Assembly: GCA_012845835.1 (NCBI GenBank) | Contig: JABAKD010000026.1 | Location: forward strand, 12,847,611 to 12,911,610 | Direction of reading: 5' to 3' | DNA: 64,000 nt | From: Undaria pinnatifida | Lineage: Eukaryota; Sar; Phaeophyceae; Laminariales; Alariaceae | Shown: one piece after another, positions 1-39,662 of the stretch | How positions within the stretch are numbered: position 1 is the stretch's first letter | Layout: the number at the start of each line of letters is the position of its first letter | Position numbers and translations under genes: made by a program | Notes under the pieces: model-generated | Told to the model about the DNA's origin: nothing | Database searches by the model: none | Seen by the model: only the letters and a program-made list of their open reading frames with translations

Positions 1-27549
<27,549 letters not shown>

Positions 27550-29930
27550 CCGACTGGCCTCGTTTTCTTTTCCCGTCTCGGCACGTTCTTGAACCATGCC
27601 GCGCTAGAGAGGGCGCCTAGCCACAGCAGAGAGAGTGCCTGCTTTTTGTCTCAGGCTCCGATAATGTCATTGGGGCACGCTCTGTACCCCACCCCAAAAA
27701 CGCAAGGTTTCCTCATTTGTCTCGCGCTTTTCTCGTTCGCGCGCGGGGGGGGGGGGGGGGGGGGCTCTGTACCCCCGCTCAAAAACGGGGGATTTTCTCC
27801 TGTGCCTAATGTTTGGGGGCTCTGTACCCAAAAAAGCACAAAAAAAACAGGGCGTGCCGATTTTTTTCTCGACGGCAGAGCGTCCACTTGCACACCAGTG
27901 CACTCAGAGGCCTTGAAGGGTGAACATGTTTTTGCCCTCCTTGGCGAGAGTCTTTGCTTGATTGAAAGTCCATTAAACGCCAACCTCATGTCGTCGGTAG
28001 ACTAGACCAGGTACTTGAAATATTTCTTAGGTCCCTGAGATTGGGAGAGCCGGTACCTCCACCCCAAGATTCAGGGGGTATCTCACTTTTCTCTCTCTCT
28101 CTGTTAGCATCGTGAGGTCGCTACTCCACCCCAAAACACCGGGAGGTGTGTAATTTTTCCCCTCGGTTTCTGAAATCTGTATCCCACCCAGAAACAAACT
28201 TTTGTTGAGTTGAAAAATGCGCGCCTTCACCCGATGAACAGTCGTGTATTAAGCGAAAAAAATTGTAAAGAAAAAGCACGTTCCTCTTGGTGGAGGATCC
28301 CCGTTATTTTGCCGAAACGTTTGGCCCTCATCTACCGTGGCATGGCGTGTGTGTGTTTTTTTGTGGATTTTGATAAAAAAACAAAAAAAACGGTTTGGCG
28401 GCGAATTGGTTGCATGGTTTGTTGGGATTTTGGTTGCGGAATTGTTTTTTTAGGGGTTTTGGGATGTTTTGTTTTCGGGGCTTGATTTTTTTCTTGTCAT
28501 TTTTTTTTTTTTTTTTCTGGTTGCACGTAGTTGGATGATATGAATCTTAGGTTGATTCGAGTGTTGGGTTGCCGATTTTCTTATCGGTCGTTTGGCAGTC
28601 TCGGTCGTTGCGGCGCCGGCTTATTTCCTGGGGCGCTAGCCGAGAGAAAATATATACCCGGCACATATATTGATAGCGGGGAGGGCCATCTACTTGTACC
28701 GCTTCCTCCTCGCACCCCGAGCCAAGACGATTGATACTCATCTGATCCGTCTGTCAGAATAGAATCGCCAGCACCACCACCACCATACCGCCATCCACAT
28801 CACCACCAGCACCACCACCCGCCATGACCTACACTGCCGCCATGACCGCCACCATCATCATCACCACCACCACCACCACCGCTATGGCTACGTCCACCAC
28901 TACCACCATTGACATCGCCAGAATCACCACCCGCCATGACCACCACCACCACCACCGCGCCAATACCATCACCGACACACCGGCGTGATCAACAACACCG
29001 CCGATACCAACACCAACGCCAACATTTTCCGACTACTACGGAGATCCACTGTTAGGAAGATGAATTGTAAAAGGAGCAAGGCGACGAAGAAGAACCCGCC
29101 TTTGATAGCGTTTGACTCGGGTTTATTCTGTTGGCTGGGCTTCCCAGGTAGTCCAGAGCCTCAATCGACCGCGGTCGTAGCGCACGAGAGCCCGCCTGGA
29201 AGGTAGCGATGCTTTCCATTTTTGTGTGTGATTTCATCCTGTTAACAGTGGGTCTCAGTACTGCCATTACCGGCACGACGTCAGTGATTGGCGCTGGTAT
29301 TTTGCTGCTGCAAGGACATTCACAACCTGGACGAAAGCGACTAGTTACCCTTCAAACAGCCGGTCTTGTGCGGCTGAGGGAGTAAAACACAGGTCGTTAC
29401 AGTGGTGTGCTTGACCCCCTCTAGTATTGCGGTGTGCAGAAACGTATATATCTGACTCTTTTTTAAAGAGATTTGTTGTCCCCAAATGGGGATTGCAATC
29501 CTACAGGAGTTACCAGATAACAACACGTGTGCTGTTTTGTACAAACAGAGAGGGGTACTGTATAGCACTTTCTGGCTAAACTGTTTCAAAAGGATGGGGC
29601 TCTGTAACGCCTGTTACCACTAGAAACCCGTTTTTCGGGGACAAATCTCTTGGAATTGGAATAGGGAGGGTTTTGGGGGGAGCTCTGAAGTTGTTGACCA
29701 ATAATCGTCTTGAGGTTATTCTTGTTTCGCAATATTATGTATATGTACCTGGTATAGACTAGACTATATATCTTTTTTTATTTGTTCATTCGGCTGTCTT
29801 TTTCAGTTTTCCCTACACTATTAATCTATCACTTTTTTGGGGGTGAGGTCTGGCTGAAGCTGTCATTACCAAAAAAATGCACCTCTGGGGCGTAGCACGT
29901 GTCGTAGATACTCTTGAGGGAAAAGCACTT

Positions 29931-30365
29931 GGCGATTACCCCGGTGTGCTTCACAGGGTGGATACTCTGGGGGTAGAGTGCGTGGCGATTGCAGCGGTAT
30001 GCTTGACGGGGCGAATATTCTGGTGGTACCCGCCGGGTATAACCAAGACTTACGGCGTCTAGTCCCTTGTAACCCCGGGTAACCCGGGTATGTACCAGGG
30101 CATGACAAAAACAAACAGCTTTGGTACCGGGGTACTGGCGACATGTATGCGATTACAGCGATGTGCTTAACAGGGTGGATGCTCGGGGGTAAAATCCATG
30201 GCGATTACAGCTGTATGAATATGCTTGACAGGGTAGGTGCTCTGGTGGTACCCGCCGGGTATGACCAAAATTAACAGTTTTTAGTCCCTGGTAACCCCGG
30301 GTAACCCGGGTATAACACATACCTGAGCATGACCGAAGACGGGCAAGCTTTGGTACCGGGGGTAC
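29931..30365. repeat. ~217-bp tandem duplication
   Basis: Two units sharing GGTGGTACCCGCCGGGTAT, CCCCGGGTAACCCGGGTAT and GGTACCGGGG in the same order. The palindrome CCCGGGTAACCCGGG occurs in each unit. Confidence 0.75.
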
Positions 30366-30928
30366 TTGGGGGTATCGACTATCACGGAGATCGGTCGTTA
30401 GTAGGGCGAAAAGCAAATCGTTCAAGGGGCAAAAAAAACACCCACGCTTGTGCGTCTTAGTTTACAGTAAAAACAAATTCGAGAATAATAGGTGCTGCCT
30501 GGTCTACACAGCAGTATAGAGCACAACACGACACCACAGCAGTTAGTCAGTCGTGACATAGGAGGAGGAAGACTGAAAGTTGGAGATGCTTTCTTTTCTT
30601 GTGTCTAATACAGTCCTGTTAACACCTGTTTACAATATATCTCTGTAATAACAGTAACTACTCAATTTTTGGGCTGGCGGGAGGATTACACTTGTTCCGG
30701 TGACTTGCGCGGTGGCTGTAAAATTGTTTCTTGTTTAGTTTTGAAGAGAGTTTTTTACGTTGTACACCAGGTATATAGCTCAGGGACGCCGGCGTGTTGC
30801 CCCTTTTCACCATAGCGATACACCCGGGAATCCACGCCAACCACACCCCTAAGGTTGGGAACCTTATTGTATAGTCTACCTGCCCAGCACACCCTTAAGT
30901 TGGATTATGTAAGCCTCGCTCGACTGGT

Positions 30929-31189
30929 TCTACGATAGCCCCCCCCCCCCGCAACACCAGCGATTATCTTGAACGACCGTTTCATGGCAGCCGCTCGACA
31001 CGAGGAAGGATGGTATGAAAACAGACATGTCTTCGTATCATCCGTTCTTGTTTGTAAAAGTATTTCGAACGATGACGTCGGGGTGGCAAGGGGCATCACC
31101 GTATTTCGGGGAGATATACGGCCGGGAGCTGGTTTCAAAACCGGCGATTTTGTTCGAGAAAAGCTGGGGGGGCTACCTACCGTGTAGAA
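30929..31189 (+). mobile_element. Family B MITE
   Basis: Ends TTCTACGATAGCCCCCC and GGGGGGGCTACCTACCGTGTAGAA are inverted repeats. Internal blocks GTTTCATGGCAGCCGCTCGA, GATGACGTCGGGGTGGCAAG and ATACGGCCGGGAGCTGGTTT recur at 32281-32540 (inverted) and 36105-36377. No coding frame common to all copies. Confidence 0.75.
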
Positions 31190-31410
31190 CGACTCGCCCA
31201 TACACTATTAATAGCCAGCCAGGGCTGCTGGGCAAGGCGACGACACTTTCAGTGAATGGCCTGGCGCCGTGCAGAGAGGTGCTCGATTTATTCCGTTTGG
31301 GGCCGTGTACGGCGACCGAAAAAACTACGATCGGTAAATTTTTCAAGCGTCTTGCTAGCAGGTGAGCCCGGAGCAGTACGAATGGGGTCACGCTGCCTGC
31401 GCCCATCCCG

Positions 31411-31689
31411 TGACGAATGCTACTATAGAGGTGCAGCACTTTTCGTCTGAAGCGGTTTCTGAATGGCGGGTTTCCTTAACCCAAAATCGTCGGAAAAAAA
31501 AAAAAATTAGGCCATTTATTCTTGCATAATTCTCGTCGTGTACCTAGGCCATAGGATTTTTCATCCGGTAGCGGTTTCGTTGCTTCTCAGGCTCCTCACG
31601 TTAGGAGGTTCTCTAGAAGGTCTTAAGCCTCCTAAAGTGAGGGGTAGTATTAAGAAGAAAGTTGGTGCACCTCTATCGTAGCACGCGTC
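31411..31689 (-). mobile_element. Family A MITE (reverse orientation)
   Basis: Right end GGTGCACCTCTATCGTAGCA plus CGCGT; left end TGCTACTATAGAGGTGC. Followed at 31697-31785 by a reverse family D fragment (CCTCCC-type block), an arrangement repeated at 39395-39752. Confidence 0.75.
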
Positions 31690-32280
31690 CCGTACGAGTC
31701 TTTAACGCCTCGTCACTACTGGCAACCCTTTTGGGGGACAAATTTACTTGAAGTTAGTACAGGGAGGGATTTTAGGGCTCTAAAGGGGTCAGTGCATTGT
31801 TTGTTGTTGTCGTTCGGACTCCGATTTTTTATCATGACCTCGGCCACAGCAGCGGCCGATGCCCGTAGTCGACATTTTCGTCGTCAATTTTTCCCTTTTA
31901 TACTATAGCCAAGATACCACCGAGTGTCTCAAGGGGTATACACCCGGTTTTGAGAGCCCCTCGGAAAACGCAGCCGATATTGTTTTTTTCCGCTCTTTGT
32001 TTCCGTCCTCCGCTCTTTTTTCAATCTCAGATTTGTTGGTACGGTGTCCCCTCCAGGTTTTAATACAGGCGTCACGAACACGAAGGCGTGGTAACACGTC
32101 GGTTTGACCGCTTTTTTTCTCTCAGTCTATTTTTTCTCTTTTTGTTTATAGGGGCTTAACCTGGTACGGAGTAATCCCACGGTAGGATTTGCGGTTCTTG
32201 GGGGTAACTAATGTTCCTGTCCGATTGAGCTCCACGAGAGTGAGGAACTAACGGTTAGTCAAGTAATTTCACGATGATTG

Positions 32281-32540
32281 AGTCGTTCTACGGCAGTAGC
32301 CCCCCCCAGCTTTTCTTTAACGAAATCGCCGGTTTCATAGCCAGCTCCCGGTTGTACCCCCTGAAATACGGTGTTCCTCGACACCCCGACGTCATCGATC
32401 GTAGATAGACCTTTCTTTGCACACAATAAAATTTATGGATACTTTGTTTTCAATTGTATCCTTCCTTGTGTCGAGCAGCCATGAAAAGTTCGTTTATTAC
32501 AATCGCTGTTTTTCGGGGGGGCTATCGTATATTCAGTCGA
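32281..32540 (-). mobile_element. Family B MITE (reverse orientation)
   Basis: Inverted relative to 30929-31189: left AGTCGTTCTACGGCAGTAGC then C-run; right GGGGGGGCTATCGTAT. Contains CACCCCGACGTCATCGATCG, the inverse of the family core. Confidence 0.7.
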
Positions 32541-32907
32541 TCTTACGTGTTTTTTAAGGACTAAGGCCTAGATTCTTTGGTCGGGGGCTATTGTGCGAAC
32601 GAATGCCTTCGAAGTCATTCTCGGGCGAGATATGTTGAGCTGAGCTTCCCATGCGAGAGGAGCTCAAAGGAACTTTCTGCTGCAGCACCCCGCTACCATC
32701 GTGGGATGGCTCGAATGTCACCCTGTGGGGGGCTTCCTCTATAAGGCGGTCGGAGTAAGGCGATTTCCCGACACAAGGTGGTCTGAGTAGGACGGTATCC
32801 CGATACAAGGCGTTACAAAATCGCTTTAGGCGAGGTACCGGGCAATCGCACTCATACCCTGGAAGGAACAAGGCGACGGGTTCCCCCAACAAGGCGGTCG
32901 TATTGCC

Positions 32908-33157
32908 GACGCGTGCTACGATAGAGGTGCACCGCTTTTTTTCTGAGGTTGCTCAATTTGGGAGCTTAAGACCTCTCCCAATGACTCATTTGGCAGGAGA
33001 GTAAAACTGCTGCCGGATGAAAAATCCCATGGCCTAGGTACACGAAGAAAATCATCAAAAAAAAATGACCTGTTTCCGACGATTTTGGGTTAAGGATACC
33101 CATCATTCAGAAACCATTTTCGCCAAAAAAAGGTATACCTCTATCATAGCACGCGTC
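32908..33157 (+). mobile_element. Family A MITE, best-preserved copy
   Basis: TIRs GACGCGTGCTACGATAGAGG and CCTCTATCATAGCACGCGTC are near-perfect inverted repeats. 250 bp with no coding frame; serves as the family reference. Confidence 0.85.
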
Positions 33158-34727
33158 TGCCGTAGCCAACCACCGTCTCACTCGAGGACGCACCCTCGTT
33201 GTGCTCCAAACTGCTGCGTGCCCGCGCTGGACGAGTGGGTAGAGGGAATCCTACTTTTTCTATTTCTCGGTGATTTTGGTCCTTGGGTGGCTTTTCTGGT
33301 GTTTTTCGGTGAAATCGATTGTTGTAGGTCATTTTTTGGGGGTGGCTTTATTCTAATTTTTTTTCGACGATTCTGCCCGATTTTCGGTCAGGTCGCAAAT
33401 GAGGTAAGGACAGAAAACAGAGGACAGAAAAAAAGTGCTGCAGCCCTCCAGCAAGTTCACTACCCTACCGACTTGGTCCGTCTACCGATGAAGTTTTTCG
33501 AGTTTTATTTTTTTATTTTTGCTGTACAAAGTTTTTGATCTTGTCCTGGGTCGGTTCAATAGGCAGGTGCGGTAGTTTCTGCAAATATTTTCGTTTTTTT
33601 TCCCACGTGTATGTATATACTTCAAAGTACGCATATAACGTGAGGGGGGCGGGGGGGGGGGGGCGTGGGTCTCAGCAGTACTTCAGCTGTATAATTCGTC
33701 GGTATGCCCTATTCTATTGAGGTGGCCTGCTTTGTCGGAAGGTCGGCTCTATTTTAGTCTAGTATAACATGACCTACCAGATAGCCTATTAACACTTGGT
33801 ATAGACTTTTCTTGTCGGATGGGCTCCATCGTGGTAAAATGTGGCCTGTTTCATTAGTAAGATGGCTTTTGGGCCTTATTTCCATCGCTAGCGTAGCACA
33901 GCAGTATGCTGGTACAGCATGCTGTAGTAGAGTGGGGCGTTGATTAATGACAAGATATCTCCCAGGCTTACGCTTACGAGGGGAATCCCGGTGTGGCTGT
34001 CTGCAAACTGCAACTGCTATACCCTGGGTGCGAGATTTCTTCTCGTACTGTTGATAGTTTCAAGCGGTGTCGCGGTGCTACGGTAGGGCTATATACCCTT
34101 TTTTGGCTAAAATGTGTCCCTGGAGTGACGGTTTCTCCCACTAGTTCCAAGCAGTCACGCGTGCTATGATACGATAAATGTATTAAGGTGTACCATTTTT
34201 TGGCGAAAATATTTCCTGAATGACAGGACTCCTTTGTACCTGGTACCCATTATCTCGTCGGACTGCCAGTCTTGGCGCTGTTTTGGATTATGTTTTCGTT
34301 GTGTACGTGTTTTATTAACGAACCTTGGGGTTGTTTGCCGGGAGTGGCAGTTTTGTTTCTTCCCCCCCCAAAAAAAAACTGTGGGAAAGGCATAGAGCTG
34401 CTCACGTGAGAAGGCCTCAGAAGCAAATTGGCGAACCTCTATCGTGGCACCTGCGTCTAGGTTTTGCCCCGTACGTCTATCAATAGTTTTGTCCCCCAAC
34501 ACATGGGCACATTCTTGAGAAAATGGTTACACCTCCCGGGCCCCCTGCCCCTCTCTCCGCGGCTGTGGTTGGCTTCGGGCGTCGCTCGTCGACTTCGGGC
34601 GTACGGCAGGGGTCCCCAAATATGGCCGTGGTGTGCCTGAGCAACATGGCCATCTTATTCGAGAGGGAAGCCGCCTTGCTCATTCCAGAGTGCCGAGAGT
34701 TGTTGCTGTTGTTGTTCTAACAGCAGT

Positions 34728-34955
34728 AACTCGCATATTCAAGTCCGTGGTCGCAGGACAGGCTCCAGTCACTCTGGAGTGGAGGAATACCCCACGGACA
34801 AAAAAACACAAACAAAACCAACACAGTGGTACACGCATACACGCATATATATATATCATAGCTGACGCAACTAAATGCCTCCGCCAGAATATATATAAAA
34901 AATGAAATCGGGAGTCAGTCTAAAACGTGCCAGGTGCAATAATCCCCAGTCGCCC
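34728..34955. repeat. Dispersed repeat G (copy 1)
   Basis: Related to 55883-56085: shared AACTCGCATA, CAGGACAGGCTCCAGTCACT, CTGGAG(T/C), GAGGAATACCCCA, AGCTGACGCA and AAATCGGGAGTCAG in the same order. Not coding in a shared frame. Confidence 0.75.
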
Positions 34956-35109
34956 CGAGCGAGTGTGGCGGCCTTATATCCAGATACCGCCCTACTCAAA
35001 CCGCGCCGTATTGGGGAATCCCTACTGTAGCCTGGAGAATTGTCGGACGACGCACGCGTGCTGCGATAAAGGGTGGCTTTTTTGGCTGAAACAATAATAT
35101 CTGAAGGAC

Positions 35110-35380
35110 GACGCGTGCTACGATAGACTCTGAGAGGTGCTCCACTGTTTTTTTCTTAATACTACCCCTCACTTTGGGAGCTTAAGACCTCTCCCAATGA
35201 CTGTTTTGGCAGAAAAGATGAAACCGCTACCGGATGAAAGATCCCATGGCCTAGGTACACGGCGAGAATCATGCAAAAAAAAAAAATGGCCTATTTCTGA
35301 CGATTTTGGGTTAAGGATACCCATCATTCAGAAACCATTTTCGCCAAAAAAAGGTATACCTCTATCATAGCACGCGCGTC
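35110..35380 (+). mobile_element. Family A MITE, preceded by a truncated copy
   Basis: Full copy from ACGCGTGCTACGATAGACTC to ACCTCTATCATAGCACGCGC. A truncated left end (ACGCGTGCTGCGATAAAGGG) lies at about 35054. Confidence 0.8.
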
Positions 35381-36104
35381 ACTGGCATGACCAAAGCTAC
35401 GTTGGGGGAGGGGGGGGCGAGGGGGGGGAGATTCTGAGGCTCGTATTATAATACTAGGGATCCTTGCCGTCGACGCCATGTATTATTAATCTCTAAGGGG
35501 GGGCTGGTCCTGCCGTCGACGCCTCGTGTTATAAGACTAGGGGGGCTGTTACAGACACAGGCCACCCTTTGCATGTCTCTCTACGATTGCGTTGCTAACC
35601 CGCGAAACAAGAGCATCATCCCCTTTTTCCTATACCCACATGCCTTCAAAGGGCATGTGAAACCCTTTTATAGCCAGCCGTGTACCCCAGATATTTGCGC
35701 CTTGTTAGGCTCCGAGTACAATAATACCACAACACTCGTCACTTTGAAGAGGGGCCCTACTCCTCATACGCACGTACTGCGATAAGAGGTAGCATGTTTG
35801 TTTTGGGAGGAAACATTTCTGACTGTTGGCCGGGGCTCCTCAACCCCAAAATTCTTGTTTTGCGATTTTTTTGTTTACCTCGAGACCGTTTTTTTTGTTT
35901 TTTTTTTGGGTCGTCGGGTTGCCCTTTTCAATTTTTACTCAAGAACTTTTTTTTTGTTGTTCGGGGGGGGGCGAGGGTTGGGCGCGGACCTCCTCCTTCA
36001 TGTCGATGACCTTGCAGGGCAAAATGTATATTGCACCTTCTACCGTAGCAGGTGTGGTCCCGAAAAATCTGATTGTTTTGATTTGGAAAAAAATATATAA
36101 CAGA

Positions 36105-36377
36105 ACGATTCTAGGATAGCCCCCCCCCCCCTCCCAAACCAGTGATTTCATTTAACGCACGTTTCATGGCTGCTCGCGACACGAGGAAGGGTGCCATGAA
36201 AACATTATCTCCACATACTTTCTTGTAACTCGCGAAGGGCTATCGGACGATGACGTCGGGGTGGCAAAGGGGGCACTGTATTATTTCAGGAGATGATACG
36301 GCCGGGAGAGCGCTGGTTTCTAAAACCGGCGGTTTCGTTGAAGATTTTTTTTTTGGGGGGGGGCTACCGTAGTCATA
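36105..36377 (+). mobile_element. Family B MITE
   Basis: Third copy of family B: GATTCTAGGATAGCCCCCCC at the left, GGGGGGGGCTACCGTAG at the right, GACGATGACGTCGGGGTGGC inside. Confidence 0.7.
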
Positions 36378-37028
36378 ACCCGCTTCCGTCCAAAAGTGCT
36401 GCCTATAATAAAAAAATACAAAAAATGGTATACCATATACTTCTATCTATCGTAGCGCGCGTCTCGATCGGTCTCCCACTTTTTTGTTATCGTCGTGGAC
36501 GTGGAAATGGGTCTCTCGTTATCGTCATGGCTATATATAGTCTATAAACCGTAGACGCTTGCACCTTGTACAGCAAGGCCGGGACTGAGCACGTTGAATT
36601 TTCACCCGCTAGGCAAAGACGCCGCTCGTATTAAAACCGCGAATCACCGGCGGGAAGTTTGAGGGCGACGAGTCGTTTAAAGGGCGAGCTGCATATCCTA
36701 CCAAGAAGCGCTCTTGAAAATTATCGGCGGAGCGTTCTATCGCGGGTCGGATTACTTTCTCGCGGATTGGGTGGAGTCGGCCTCACCGGAACGGACCCGA
36801 TCTCGACCCAACCCGACCTACGAGATTCGATCATTCCTGATCCGACCCGTGACATCTGGCACATCTCCTGACCCGCTCGGACCCAACCGGCGATATTTGG
36901 AAATCCCCCTGACCCGTGAAAAAAATCCCTGCATATTTTGAAAAAAGACGCGTGCCACGATAGAGGTGCACCTATTTTTTTTTTCTTAATACTACCCCTC
37001 AATTTGGGAGCTTAAGACATAATGATCT

Positions 37029-38160
37029 GGCTCGACCCCCATGGTCTTACCTGCCTACCCATAGTACAGGCCAATCAGAATGCTCCATTTAGGCCTTTTA
37101 TTTTTTTTCTACACAGTCCCTCCCCATAGTACACCATAGGACAGGCCAATCAGCGAGCGACACGGGGGTTGTGCGCGGCGCAACTCTGGTAGTACAAGTA
37201 GTAGTGCTGCTGTAGACTAGTACTGCTGTGTTCGTGCGCCCATGGATGTGCAAGGCGCTGCAGTCGCGCCGGCAGAGCCCTGGCTGCCGTCACCGCCAGA
37301 TGGCTTTTCGTTTCCTGCGCAGATGGCGGAGGTGGGAGGAGCCAGCAGTTCATCGCAAGCCGCCGGAGCTGCTGGTGCTGATGTTAGCGCTGTGTCAGGC
37401 GCTTCTTCGGCGGCGGGTGCTAAGCGGCGGAACCAGCACTGCCGTACGTGCGGGCACAAGATGCGAGTCGGAGCCTTCAAACGTCACCACAACCAGTTAT
37501 TGTCATCTGCAGGTCCCATTTGCACCGTGCCAGAGAGTCGACGCCGCGTTAAAGTCAACCCGATTGTCACGAGGCCCATCCGGATGGTCGGTAGCGAGTG
37601 TCACTGCGTCGGGGATGATGCTTACCCGGGGGGGTGCAGCTCGAAGTAGGTGGACCATAAATCTACGCCAATGAAAGGGTTCGCGTTTGTCAGCGAGATC
37701 ACGTGCCTATAGGGCATGGTTGTCTCGGGCAGTTCATTATCGTGCCCACAGGGTAGGCGCGTTGTGCAGGCATGCGTTTATGGATGTAGCTTGAGGGAGC
37801 ATGTAGTGGCGTAATCTCGGTTGTACTCGGGGCTCTACTTTTTTTGTATTCTTGAAAGAACAGATACATTGACACAGATTTTATTTTCGTTCGGTCTTCG
37901 CCCTCCTCTTGGCCACTGTATTCCACGTCGATCGTTCTACGTGGCATCCCATGGGGTAGACGACATCAAGCGCTTCAATCCGATACCCTGTTTGCCGACG
38001 TACTCCCATTTGATCAAAAGTTATACAACATTTACTACTGCCTGTAGTTGTGATCTTTTACACGTGCCGTTGACCAAAAAATTCGGCCACAAAAAAAAAT
38101 TGGCGCTTCGCGCGAAAATAATTTAACTATCGGGCCAGGTAAGACCATGGGGGTCGAGCC
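37029..38160. mobile_element. 1,132-bp DNA transposon with perfect 25-bp TIRs and 6-bp TSD
   Basis: TIRs at 37029-37053 and 38136-38160 are exact inverse complements over 25 bp (outer bases GGCTCGACCCCC). Flanking TGATCT at 37023-37028 and 38161-38166 is a perfect 6-bp target duplication. Subterminally, CCATAGTACAGGCCAATCAG-like blocks occur twice near the left end (about 37060 and 37125). It carries one small ORF (37242-37649) and no transposase, so it is non-autonomous or has captured a gene. A 6-bp TSD does not fit hAT, Mutator, PIF/Harbinger, Tc1/mariner or piggyBac; Dada-type elements are one family known for 6-7 bp. Confidence 0.88.
37242..37649 (+). CDS. Hypothetical protein with CxxCGH zinc-knuckle-like motif, inside the TIR element
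   Basis: Open from ATG 37242 to TAG 37647, 135 residues. The N-terminal half is Ala/Ser/Gly/Pro-rich. The C-terminal half is basic and contains RRNQHCRTCGHKMRVGAFKR followed by HH, a C-x2-C-x10-H-H arrangement that could bind one zinc ion, then further Cys at CHC and GGCS. I do not recognise the family. The frame may instead be spliced: CTGCAG at about 37510 is a possible acceptor. Because it lies wholly within a TIR element, it is either element-encoded (a DNA-binding domain remnant) or captured host sequence. Confidence 0.45.
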   Translation: MDVQGAAVAPAEPWLPSPPDGFSFPAQMAEVGGASSSSQAAGAAGADVSAVSGASSAAGAKRRNQHCRTCGHKMRVGAFKRHHNQLLSSAGPICTVPESRRRVKVNPIVTRPIRMVGSECHCVGDDAYPGGCSSK

Positions 38161-39394
38161 TGATCTGATTTTGGGGAGGAAAGAAAAAAAAAGCCTGTGA
38201 CCGGATAAATAATCCCATGGCCTTGGGCATTCAACGAAATTCATGCAAAAATTTTTTTTAACGAATTTCCGACGATTTTGGGTTAAGGAGCCCCTTCGAT
38301 CAAAAAACCATTTCAGGTCTACGAAAAGTGCTACCTCTGTCGTAGCACGCGTCACTGCACGTACGCGTGACAAGTAGAATGCTAATTGGTAAAGAGGCGT
38401 GTCGGCTACCACGGGTAGGGATTTTTTTGAGGTGCATCATACCACGGTCTCAACCGAAAAGACACAGGTCTGTGAAAAGTAGCCCCTTCTAGACTTGAAG
38501 GGAAAAAAAAAAAAAACTATGCGCCGAAAGAAAAAAACGTGGCCCATGAAGGGGAAAAAGAGGGTCCACAAGAAGAAAAACGCATGAAAAGTAAAAAAGG
38601 ATTCGATAAACACGGCGATTAAAAAGCGGGGGAAAAGGATCGGGGAAAAATCGATTGATGACGGCCGAGAAAAAAAAAAAACGGTTTCGAAAAACAAATG
38701 GCGATTAAAAAAGGGGGGGGGAAAGGGTTAGAAAAAATTGCTACATTCATCCGTCACACAACGCAGCCCGGAGTTGCTGGGGTAGTGAGGTGTTCCCACA
38801 GGACACAATCTGCGGTGTAGAGGTTGCAGCTACGGCGGTATCCCCGGCGCGAGGGGGGGGGGGGGGGGGTTGGAAACGCTTTTTTGATACTGAATGGCAT
38901 TGTTTTTTCCCCCTACAAGGTTCTCGGCTTGAGAGGAGCACTACATACACCCCACCCAAAAACTGATTCGTCGAAGAAAACTGACAGTGCCACCCCACAA
39001 GCACACCCATGGCCCAGATAGATGCGTGTTACGATAGACGTAGCACTTTTTGGCCATTTTTTTTTGTGTCATAACCCCCAAAAATGGTCGGTACTTCGCC
39101 CTTTTTTTCTCCGGATGGTTTTCGAAGTATATCTAAGCCGTGGCATTATTCATCCGGGTAGAAGTTTTAGTTTTGTCCAAACATTTTTTTAGGGATCGGT
39201 ATCTCGCCCTTCCCCCCCCCCCCCCGATGTTTTTCGCAGTATATTAAAAAGCCGTGGGATTATTCATCCGGGTAGAAGTTTAAGTTTTGTTTTCAAACCT
39301 TTTTTTTTTCCGGGGGAGAAGGTCTTAACCCCTTTAGAGCCGGGCCCCCAAATCCCTCCCGACACTAAATTCAAGTATATATGTGCCCAAAAAG

Positions 39395-39662
39395 GACACG
39401 TGCCACGATAGTATAGAGGTGTCACTTTTCGTCGAAATGTTTTCCGAATGACGGGGGAGGCTCCTTAACCCAAAATCGTCGGAAAAAAAAAAATAATGGG
39501 TCATTTTTGTTTGCCTGATTCTCGTCCTATAACGTAGGCCATGGGATGTTCCATCCAGAAGCAGTGATGTTTTCCTCCACAAAATCAGTTTTTGGGAGAG
39601 ATCTTAAGCTCAAGAATCAAGGAAACCTCAGAAAAAAAAAAGTGGTGTGCACCTCTATCGAG
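39395..39662 (-). mobile_element. Family A MITE (reverse), flanked by family D fragments
   Basis: Reverse copy with CTTAACCCAAAATCGTCGG and GTGTGCACCTCTATCG. Family D blocks lie on both sides: forward 39325-39395 (AACCCCTTTAGAGCC) and reverse 39674-39752 (TATAGGGAGGGTTAAG). A further degraded family A right end is at about 39838-39984. Confidence 0.65.

Larger units (their letters stand above)
27550..37022. other. Intergenic, repeat-rich; no gene recognised
   Basis: Begins after the stop of the BEACH gene. Holds CAC/CCA trinucleotide runs (28760-28980), a tandem duplication (29931-30365), MITEs of families A and B, a family D fragment pair and dispersed repeat G. Short open frames present have no recognisable domain and overlap these repeats. 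Confidence 0.55.
36947..38353 (+). mobile_element. Family A MITE interrupted by a second transposon
   Basis: The left half (36947-37028) has GACGCGTGCCACGATAGAGG and the AATACTACCCCTCAATTTGG block. The right half (38161-38353) resumes with TTTTGGGGAGGAAAG, CATGGCC and CCGACGATTTTGGGTTAAGG and ends GTAGCACGCGTC. The interruption is the TIR element at 37029-38160. Compared with intact copies a short central piece is missing, so the site was not simply split. Confidence 0.8.
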
